64,000 nucleotides of DNA from SpSt-1165 sp964391725 (GTDB lineage: Bacteria; Chloroflexota; Anaerolineae; Anaerolineales; Anaerolineaceae): positions 1 through 64,000 of the forward strand of contig CAYMNB010000009.1 of assembly GCA_964391725.1 (NCBI GenBank), in the 5' to 3' direction. Of the stretch, positions 1-6,536 are shown one piece after another. The notes under the pieces were generated by a model, which was not told the origin of the DNA, searched no databases, and saw nothing but the letters and a program-made list of their open reading frames with translations. The translations under genes and the position numbers were made by a program. Every line of letters starts with the position of its first letter. The stretch's first letter is position 1.

Positions 1-1034
1 GCCTGCTGGAGAAAGGCATTCAACCCAATGCCACCCTCAATCATTGGGATTTCCCGCAAGCGCTGCAGGAAAAAGGCGGCTGGACCAACCCCCAGGTGAC
101 CGATTGGTTCACACAATATGCCGATGTCATGTTTCGGAAGATCGGCGACCGGGTCACGTATTGGGCAACGCATAACGAACCCAAAGTGGTCGCCATTCAC
201 GGCTACTTCGATGGCATGTTTCCGCCAGGCCACCACAGCCTCCGCGATGCATTGCTGGCTGTGCATCACATCAATATCGGTCATGGCAAGGTGGTTCAGT
301 TATTCAGAGAAGGCAACTATCTCGGGCAGATCGGGACCGTGATTGATATCCATAATTTTGAACCGGCCACCGACAGCGAGGCTGACCAACTGGCTTCTCA
401 GCGGTACATGGAATTTAACAAGAATTTGTTCCTCGACCCTGTGTTGAAGGGCAAATACCCTGCCTATCTGCTAGAATGGCTGGGGGATCAGGTGCCGCAA
501 GAGTTACAGGATGGCATTGACATTGCCGCTGCACCGATCGATTTTCTGGGCGTAAATTACTATTTCACATTTACAACCAGCCATTCACCAGGCGGTGGCA
601 TTTTGAGGGCGCAGACCCATCTTGCTCACTCTGCCGAAGGCTTTGGACACAATAGCATGGGCTGGGGGATTGACCCGGTCGGCCTGTATAAGGTGTTGAA
701 AAGCCTAAAAGAAGAGTACGGGAATCCACGGGTGATGATCGCGGAGAACGGCACACCTCTTAATGACGTTGTCGAAGCGGATGGCACGATCAATGACCTG
801 GCGAGGATGCGTTATTTGCGCGAGCATATTTTGGCAGTGCACGATGCCATGCAGGAAGGTGCAGATGTGCATGGCTATTATGTGTGGAGTTTGATGGATA
901 ACTTCGAATGGGCATCCGGTTATTATCCGCGCTTTGGGTTGGTTCATGTCGATCGCAATACATTGAAGCGCACGCCCAAACGCAGCGCGTACTGGTACCG
1001 CCAGTTGATTGAGCAAAACGCACTGGCTTTGTAG
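1..1034 (+). CDS. GH1 beta-glucosidase, 5'-truncated by window edge
   Basis: This is the C-terminal part of a glycoside hydrolase family 1 enzyme, a retaining beta-glycosidase that releases glucose or related sugars from beta-linked oligosaccharides, usually in the cytoplasm. The open frame runs in from the left edge (frame 3), so the true start lies outside the window. The first codons read NHWDFPQALQ, matching the GH1 HWD-P block. The acid/base motif is in WATHNEP and the nucleophile in IAENG near the end. The C terminus (WSLMDNFEWASGY, then RFGLVHVD) is also typical. A 12-bp hairpin terminator follows. The substrate cannot be read from this fragment. Confidence 0.95.
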   Translation, partial: LLEKGIQPNATLNHWDFPQALQEKGGWTNPQVTDWFTQYADVMFRKIGDRVTYWATHNEPKVVAIHGYFDGMFPPGHHSLRDALLAVHHINIGHGKVVQLFREGNYLGQIGTVIDIHNFEPATDSEADQLASQRYMEFNKNLFLDPVLKGKYPAYLLEWLGDQVPQELQDGIDIAAAPIDFLGVNYYFTFTTSHSPGGGILRAQTHLAHSAEGFGHNSMGWGIDPVGLYKVLKSLKEEYGNPRVMIAENGTPLNDVVEADGTINDLARMRYLREHILAVHDAMQEGADVHGYYVWSLMDNFEWASGYYPRFGLVHVDRNTLKRTPKRSAYWYRQLIEQNALAL

Positions 1035-1041
1035 CATCGTT

Positions 1042-1076
1042 ATGAAACCCGCTTCATGAGGAGCGGGTTTCATTTT
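1042..1076 (+). terminator. Rho-independent terminator after GH1 gene
   Basis: A perfect 12-bp stem (ATGAAACCCGCT paired with AGCGGGTTTCAT) with an 8-nt loop is followed by TTTT, starting 7 bases after the GH1 stop codon. Confidence 0.85.
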
Positions 1077-1156
1077 GCAGAAAAATGCCATACGAGGGCC
1101 GCATTGTGTATGGTATCCTAATTATTACTGATGAATAGGATATACGGAGGTGTAGC

Positions 1157-1750
1157 ATGCAGGAGATTCAGGCAGGGATTACCTATTTCGCCAAAGCTGG
1201 GCGGGAAAATACCCAGGAGGTGCTGGCGCTGGCGCAGGAGCGCATTGACGCGTTAGGCATCCGCAGGGTGCTGGTCGCCACCACTACGGGTGAAACCGCT
1301 GCGCTGGCAATGAGCCGGTTGCGGCATTGTGAGATCATAGCGGTCACGCATTCTACCGGATTCCGCACACCCAATGAGCAGGAGATGTTGTTTGAGCATC
1401 GCGCCCTGATCGAGTCGTCTGGCGGCAAGGTGCTGACTGCCCAGCACGCCATGGGCGGTATCAATCGCGCGGTGAGGCGCAAGCTGAACACCTACCAGCT
1501 GGATGAAATCATCGCGAGTACATTACGTATTTTCGGACAGGGCATGAAGGTGGTATGTGAAATCGCCCTTATGGCAGCTGACGCAGGATTGGTGCGCACC
1601 GATGAGGCCGTGATGTGCATCGGTGGGACGGGACGCGGGGCAGACACGGCGGTGGTTTTACAGCCGGTGAATGCCCAGGACTTCTTTGACCTGAAGGTGT
1701 TGGAAATTGTTTGCCTGCCCTTGCCCCTCCATCCCCACTTCATATCATAG
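1157..1750 (+). CDS. Pyruvate kinase alpha/beta (C-terminal) domain-like protein
   Basis: A 197-residue protein resembling the free-standing family built on the pyruvate kinase C-terminal alpha/beta fold. It has the VLVATTTGETAALA segment, an IIAVTHSTGF block and a Gly-rich CIGGTGRGADTAVV motif near the C terminus. No pyruvate kinase barrel is present, so it is not an active pyruvate kinase. Its biochemical role is unknown; members are assumed to bind a phosphorylated ligand. The start is set by ACGGAGGT six bases before the ATG. The downstream gene begins 16 bases after the stop if its TTG start is right, suggesting co-transcription. Confidence 0.8.
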   Translation: MQEIQAGITYFAKAGRENTQEVLALAQERIDALGIRRVLVATTTGETAALAMSRLRHCEIIAVTHSTGFRTPNEQEMLFEHRALIESSGGKVLTAQHAMGGINRAVRRKLNTYQLDEIIASTLRIFGQGMKVVCEIALMAADAGLVRTDEAVMCIGGTGRGADTAVVLQPVNAQDFFDLKVLEIVCLPLPLHPHFIS

Positions 1751-1766
1751 ACGACATCGAGGTACT

Positions 1767-3041
1767 TTGCAGCCAATTCAGATCACCAAACGCCAACTGC
1801 AGTTGATTCAACTAAAAACGATGGGTTTGCTGGAGAAGCCCAAGGCAGCTGCCAGCAAGACCGCTATCATGGACTATATCCGCTCCATTGGTTATTTGCA
1901 GATCGATACGATGCAGGCGGTAGCGCGCGCACCCTATTTCATTCTGTGGAGCCATCTAGGGGACTATCCGACCGAATGGCTGGATGCGTTGTTGGAAGAA
2001 GGGGCACTGTTCGAATTCTGGGGGCATGCCCTGTCTTTTCTGCCGATTGAGTGCTTCCCGGTGATGCGCGGGTTGAACCTGGCGGGAGAACGTCCCAGCC
2101 GTATCTGGGAACCGGATATGGAGGACAAATTTCCGGATCTGAAAGAGGTGGTACTGACTGCTCTGCGGGAAAACGGTCCGCTGTGCTCGATGGATTTTGC
2201 GGCACGTGAACTGCCTGAGGGCTGGCGGCGCAATTCATGGGGCGGCAACAAACCCGAGAAGCATGTCATGCAGCATATGTGGTGGCGCATGGAATTGATG
2301 GTAGCCTACCGCCGCAAATTCCGGCGTCATTATGACCTGCGTGAGCGGGTGCTGCCGGGTTGGGATGATGCGCAGGCGCTGCCGGCGGAGGAGGCCAACC
2401 AGCACCTGATCGAACAGGCAGTGAAGGCGCTGGGGGTGGCAACGCCGCGCTGGGCTTATAACTTCTACTATCTCAACGCGGGAAGTTATTCAGAAGATCG
2501 TTTTGCCACAGAGGCACAGACTGGCAAATGGGTACCGCTGCAGGTGGAAGACTGGCAGAGCCCAGCGTATCTGCATCCGGAAAATTTGGCGGTGCTGGAG
2601 GCGGCATTGGCGGGTAAATTGACTGCCAGCCATACCACCTTGTTGTGCCCGTTTGACCCGTTGATGACCGATCGCGACCGGTTGGAGCAGGTGTTCGATT
2701 TCTCCTACAGTTTGGAATGTTATGTGCCCAAAAACAAGCGCACCTATGGCTATTTTGTGCTGCCGATCCTTCACAATGGCAAACTTATCGGCAGGATGGA
2801 CAGCAAAGCCTGGCGCAAAGAGAAAGAATACGAGATCATCGCTCTGTATCTGGAAGAAGGGCATAAGTGGGATGAAAACGCTGTGCAGGCGGTGCGGGTA
2901 TGTGTGTGGGATTTTGCGCGCTGGCAGGGCCTGGAAACTGTGCGTGTGACGCAGATCATACCAGAAAGCGCGATTGGCAGCCGCATCAAGGAGATGTTGG
3001 AAACCCCACTGCAGGGTATTAAATGCCAAACGCCGGAGTGA
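1767..3041 (+). CDS. YcaQ/AlkX-type winged-helix DNA glycosylase family protein
   Basis: A protein of about 424 residues in the family of E. coli YcaQ (COG3214), winged-helix DNA glycosylases that unhook interstrand crosslinks and remove alkylated bases. The N-terminal block IGYLQIDTMQAVARAPYF matches the family signature. The QID triplet within it corresponds to the catalytic QxD motif described for the YcaQ branch. A conserved CPFDPLMTDRDR segment lies near residue 295. An ATG at 1707 is in frame but would overlap the upstream gene by 44 bases and encode an unrelated Pro/His-rich leader. A TTG at 1767, preceded by GAGG and starting LQPIQITKRQ, fits family N termini better. Crosslink-repair function is inferred from family. 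Confidence 0.85.
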   Translation: MQPIQITKRQLQLIQLKTMGLLEKPKAAASKTAIMDYIRSIGYLQIDTMQAVARAPYFILWSHLGDYPTEWLDALLEEGALFEFWGHALSFLPIECFPVMRGLNLAGERPSRIWEPDMEDKFPDLKEVVLTALRENGPLCSMDFAARELPEGWRRNSWGGNKPEKHVMQHMWWRMELMVAYRRKFRRHYDLRERVLPGWDDAQALPAEEANQHLIEQAVKALGVATPRWAYNFYYLNAGSYSEDRFATEAQTGKWVPLQVEDWQSPAYLHPENLAVLEAALAGKLTASHTTLLCPFDPLMTDRDRLEQVFDFSYSLECYVPKNKRTYGYFVLPILHNGKLIGRMDSKAWRKEKEYEIIALYLEEGHKWDENAVQAVRVCVWDFARWQGLETVRVTQIIPESAIGSRIKEMLETPLQGIKCQTPE

Positions 3042-3141
3042 GGGGGGCACCCCAGCGTTCAGCTTCTATATATTAACACTTTCCGCATTTTTCCGCAAGT
3101 TTTCGAGTTAAAGATTTACTTAAATTTGTGCTTTGATTCGT

Positions 3142-3170
3142 CTGACGCACGGGTTGTTTGGCTGTACAAT
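3142..3170 (+). promoter_or_regulatory. Putative sigma70-type promoter for yihY-like gene
   Basis: CTGACG and TACAAT are separated by 17 bp, about 20 bp upstream of the GTG start. The -35 box matches TTGACA at four of six positions. A position match only. Confidence 0.4.
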
Positions 3171-3190
3171 TATAGGCATGTCATGCATAG

Positions 3191-4177
3191 GTGAATGCGA
3201 TGAATGAACGCCAGACATTACCATTGATGAAGCGTGTGAATCAAACGCTGACCAAACTCTACCAAAAACTCAACCGCTGGACACGCGGTGGCATCGAGAT
3301 CATGGTGATGTGCATGCAATCTTTTAATGACAATCGCGTTACACAGTCGGCTGCCAGCCTGGGCTACTACACCATATTTTCTATCTTTCCGTTGATGATA
3401 GCGTTGATCGTGGTCGGCTCCTGGTTTGTCGACCCGGCGCAGGTTCGGGGTGTAGTTGAGGGCTGGATCGTGGAGTTTATCCCTTTTGCGGTTGATTTCG
3501 TGATGGAAAATCTGAACATCGTTTTCGAACTCAGCCGGGTAATAGGTTTGGTGGCGATTGGTAGTTTGTTGTGGTCAGCAACAACTGTGTTTTATATCCT
3601 GGTCTACCATATTAACCTGCCATGGTCGCGCGATGCGGCCCGTCAACCACTGAAAAACCGCATGGTGGCCCTGGCAATCATCGGTATCTTGTTGCTGGCA
3701 CTGGTGTCTTCTACCATGGTTAATACTGTGGTAGGTATTATTAACCAGTTTCTGCCGTTCTTGAATCTGCTGCAGTCGCCGTTATGGAACTGGCTGCTCC
3801 TGTTGCTGCCGATTTTGCTGCGCTTCATGGTGTACTTTGGGTTGTACAAATGGGTGCCGAATGTCAGTGTGCGGTGGCTGCCCGCTGTGATCTCTGCTTT
3901 GCTGGCGATGACCGCGCTGGAAGCGACCAATCAGGTCTTCCGTTACATGGTGCAGACCGGTCTGGTGCAATACCAGTTCATCTATGGCACCCTGGGCAGT
4001 ATCATGACTTTGATGCTGTATGTGTATTTTAACTTTATGGTGATATTGTTCTGTGCGCACCTGTCGCATGCTATCAACGTGTATATGGATCGGCAGAGCC
4101 GCGGCAGGCGCAATATGCCGCTGGAAAGACATCATTATTTATTGAAGAGTGCCAGAAACAATGAAAAAGACGAATGA
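3191..4177 (+). CDS. YihY/BrkB family inner-membrane protein
   Basis: A 328-residue integral membrane protein of the YihY/virulence-factor BrkB family (older annotations mislabel relatives as ribonuclease BN). The family hallmark AASLGYYTIFSIFPLMIALI occurs near residue 55. About six hydrophobic segments follow (residues roughly 60-80, 118-140, 160-185, 200-222, 235-255 and 270-295). The C terminus is basic and probably cytoplasmic. The molecular function is not established. The GTG at 3191 and the ATG at 3200 are alternative starts with no clear ribosome site. The 3' end overlaps the start of the Nudix gene, so the two are probably translated from one message. Confidence 0.88.
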   Translation: MNAMNERQTLPLMKRVNQTLTKLYQKLNRWTRGGIEIMVMCMQSFNDNRVTQSAASLGYYTIFSIFPLMIALIVVGSWFVDPAQVRGVVEGWIVEFIPFAVDFVMENLNIVFELSRVIGLVAIGSLLWSATTVFYILVYHINLPWSRDAARQPLKNRMVALAIIGILLLALVSSTMVNTVVGIINQFLPFLNLLQSPLWNWLLLLLPILLRFMVYFGLYKWVPNVSVRWLPAVISALLAMTALEATNQVFRYMVQTGLVQYQFIYGTLGSIMTLMLYVYFNFMVILFCAHLSHAINVYMDRQSRGRRNMPLERHHYLLKSARNNEKDE

Positions 4178-4640
4178 GAGCAACGGAAATATGCGTTTCA
4201 AATACCGTGTGGCGGCAGTGGCGCTGCAAGATGATTGTGTGTTGATCCACCAGTTTGAAGGCAGCGAATACTGGTCGCTGCCGGGCGGTAATGTGGAGAT
4301 GTGGGAGACCTCGCCAGAAGCGTTGAAACGAGAATTGCAGGAAGAGGCTGGATTAACCTTCCAAATCGAACGGTTGCTGTGGGTACATGAAAACTTGTTC
4401 GAGCGCGCAGATGGCAGGCAAGTGCATGAACTTGCCCTGTACTACCTTGTAGAGCTGAACGAGAAAGTCGATGATTTCATGGACGGTTGGGAGGATGATC
4501 TTCGCTTGCATTTCCGTTGGGTGCCGCTGACCCGGCTTTCCGAATACAAGTTGGTGCCGCCATCTCTGAAACAATCGCTGCTTTCGCTGCCAGAAACACC
4601 GGTGCACCTTATCACATTTGACAACCGCCAAGTGGGATGA
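4161..4640 (+). CDS. Nudix hydrolase
   Basis: A small Nudix-fold pyrophosphohydrolase of about 159 residues. The complete Nudix box is visible as GNVEMWETSP followed by EALKRELQEEAGL, fitting Gx5Ex7REUxEExGU with the metal-binding glutamates intact. The substrate (nucleotide, NDP-sugar or other X-linked diphosphate) cannot be deduced. The ATG at 4161 overlaps the end of the upstream gene by 17 bases. A GTG at 4149 and an ATG at 4191, just before MRFKYRVAAV, are alternatives; the last begins exactly at the fold. It is followed by its own neighbour's promoter, so it is probably last in its operon. Confidence 0.9.
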   Translation: MKKTNESNGNMRFKYRVAAVALQDDCVLIHQFEGSEYWSLPGGNVEMWETSPEALKRELQEEAGLTFQIERLLWVHENLFERADGRQVHELALYYLVELNEKVDDFMDGWEDDLRLHFRWVPLTRLSEYKLVPPSLKQSLLSLPETPVHLITFDNRQVG

Positions 4641-4649
4641 GTATGCGTC

Positions 4650-4678
4650 TTGCTCATCTATTTTGGCTATGCTAAACT
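4650..4678 (+). promoter_or_regulatory. Extended -10 promoter ending 6 bases before a start codon
   Basis: TTGCTC (4650-4655), a 17-bp spacer and TAAACT (4673-4678), with TG one base before the -10 box. The ATG of the TPR gene is at 4685, where transcription should begin, and no Shine-Dalgarno sequence is visible. This suggests a leaderless message. Confidence 0.5.
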
Positions 4679-4684
4679 AAGCGT

Positions 4685-6523
4685 ATGGCATCATCCAAGG
4701 CTGAACGGCAATTAAGTGAGGCAAAAAGCGCCATTCACCATGGTGATCTTCAACGCGCGCGTGTGCTGCTGAGCAGCCTGGTGAAAACGGACCGTGACAA
4801 CCCGGAAGTATGGCTTTGGCTCAGCGCCGTGGTGGACACACACAAAGAACGCAAAGCCTGCCTGGAGCAGGCGTTGAAATACGACCCCAATTTGGAGATC
4901 GCGCAGCGCGCGCTGGCAAGTTTGGGGGATGAAACCTATCGCAAGAAATTCCGCGTTCCTTTCTCGCGGCAGCGTCAAGATTGGGAAAGTGCGCTGGCGG
5001 TGCCAAAATACAACCATTTTCAACAATTGATGATGACCGGGGTTTGGCGTCCGGTGGTGATGGTGTTGGGGGTGCTTTTGGTGGTGGGAGCGTTAGCACT
5101 GGCGGGATGGGGTATCAGCAGCTGGTTGAACCGCCCGGCTTATTCGCTGGGCGAACTGCGCACCTCAACCCCCAGCCCAACAGCGACCGCGCGCCCGCAT
5201 GAATATCTGTTTTTCAACCTGGACGATCTGACAGCGCAGACGCCTCTGGCGGCACTGATTGCAAAAACAGCCACCCCGATGGCGACCATGACACCGTATG
5301 TGGTGTTGCGTTTCAGCCAGTATGAATATAACCGCAGCGCCATGTATGCCTATGCCCGCCAGGACTGGGCATCGATGGAAAACAACCTGTTGGGGCTGGT
5401 GAAAGAAGAACCGCAGGCGCATGATGTGCATTATTATCTGGGTATGGCGTATCTGAATCAGGAAAAAATTGAGGAAGCGCAGCAAAGTTTTGAACAGGCT
5501 CTGGTGATCAAGGAAGACTACGCTCCGGCGTATTGGGGGCTGGCACAGGCCATTCTATGGTCAGGTGACGAAGAGAGTTATCCTCAGGCAGAAGAATATC
5601 TGTTGAGTGCTTATTCCTTTGACAAAAATATGCCGGATATATCGCTGGCGCTGGCAGATTTCTATGTGCGTCAGGAAGCCTATGATGCCGCTTTGCCCTA
5701 TCTGGCACAGGCAGAAAAATTACTGCCTGCTGATAGCCGTGTGATGCTGGCGTATATGCAGTTGTATGAGCAATTGGGACAACCAGAGAAAGAACTGGAA
5801 TATGCTTTGAAGGCTCAGCAGGCGGATGGCGCCCGTGTTGACACCTACCGCCGATTGGGTGAGTTATTCATGCAGCAGGGGCAATACAGCCAGGCACTGG
5901 AACCACTGCGCATCTATTTGACCTATGAGCCCAAGGCGGAAGCCCTTTACTGGGCGTGGCTCGGGTTCTGCTTTGGTGAGATCGACCGTATGGAAGAGGC
6001 TGAAGCAGCCTTTGCCCAGGCGTTTGATATCGCCCCGGAGGACGATACGGTAACTTTTTGGCTGGGGCGGTTCTATTACTCGCAGGGAGACTACGAGGAA
6101 GCGCTTGTTCGTTTTCGCGAGGTGGTACGCAAAGATTCCCGTTCGTATGAGTACAACCTGTGGACAGGCCTCAACTACACAGCCATGAGGGAATGCAGTC
6201 GCGCGCTGCATTACTACAGCCAGGCGTTGGCACATGGACAGTCTGCCAAGGATGCCGCCATTGTGCATTACAACCGCGGCCGTTGTTATGATTTGTTGGG
6301 ATATAGCCTGTTGGCTGAACGGGATATGGAGGCACTGCTGGGGCTGCCCTATGAACTGCTGCAGGCTGAGTGGGTGGAATATGCCCTTGGCATGTTGAAT
6401 CCGTCTCCCTCAGCGCTAAGTACCATGCAAGCCGAAGGTTTGCCGCGTGTCACGCCTTCACCCACGCCGACACGGACTCCGACAGCCTCGCCCACAGTGA
6501 CCGCCACGCAATCGGGCGATTGA
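4685..6523 (+). CDS. Membrane-anchored tetratricopeptide repeat protein
   Basis: A 612-residue TPR protein. Residues 1-85 hold two TPR-like helices, probably cytoplasmic. One hydrophobic segment follows (about 120-145, VVMVLGVLLVVGALALAGWG). A Ser/Thr/Pro-rich linker comes next (TSTPSPTATARP), then about nine TPR units from residue 215 to 560 that should be outside the membrane. The C-terminal tail is again Thr/Pro-rich (TPSPTPTRTPTASPTVTAT). TPR arrays mediate protein contacts, so this looks like an envelope scaffold. It ends 13 bases before the PBP-like gene, so the two are probably one transcription unit and may act together; this is inference. Confidence 0.88.
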   Translation: MASSKAERQLSEAKSAIHHGDLQRARVLLSSLVKTDRDNPEVWLWLSAVVDTHKERKACLEQALKYDPNLEIAQRALASLGDETYRKKFRVPFSRQRQDWESALAVPKYNHFQQLMMTGVWRPVVMVLGVLLVVGALALAGWGISSWLNRPAYSLGELRTSTPSPTATARPHEYLFFNLDDLTAQTPLAALIAKTATPMATMTPYVVLRFSQYEYNRSAMYAYARQDWASMENNLLGLVKEEPQAHDVHYYLGMAYLNQEKIEEAQQSFEQALVIKEDYAPAYWGLAQAILWSGDEESYPQAEEYLLSAYSFDKNMPDISLALADFYVRQEAYDAALPYLAQAEKLLPADSRVMLAYMQLYEQLGQPEKELEYALKAQQADGARVDTYRRLGELFMQQGQYSQALEPLRIYLTYEPKAEALYWAWLGFCFGEIDRMEEAEAAFAQAFDIAPEDDTVTFWLGRFYYSQGDYEEALVRFREVVRKDSRSYEYNLWTGLNYTAMRECSRALHYYSQALAHGQSAKDAAIVHYNRGRCYDLLGYSLLAERDMEALLGLPYELLQAEWVEYALGMLNPSPSALSTMQAEGLPRVTPSPTPTRTPTASPTVTATQSGD

Positions 6524-6536
6524 GCTGCATTTCTCC

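Noticed and set aside
1707..1766. ATG at 1707 as start of the YcaQ-like gene
   Set aside because: It would overlap the upstream gene and add a Pro/His-rich leader unlike the family; the TTG at 1767 has GAGG upstream.
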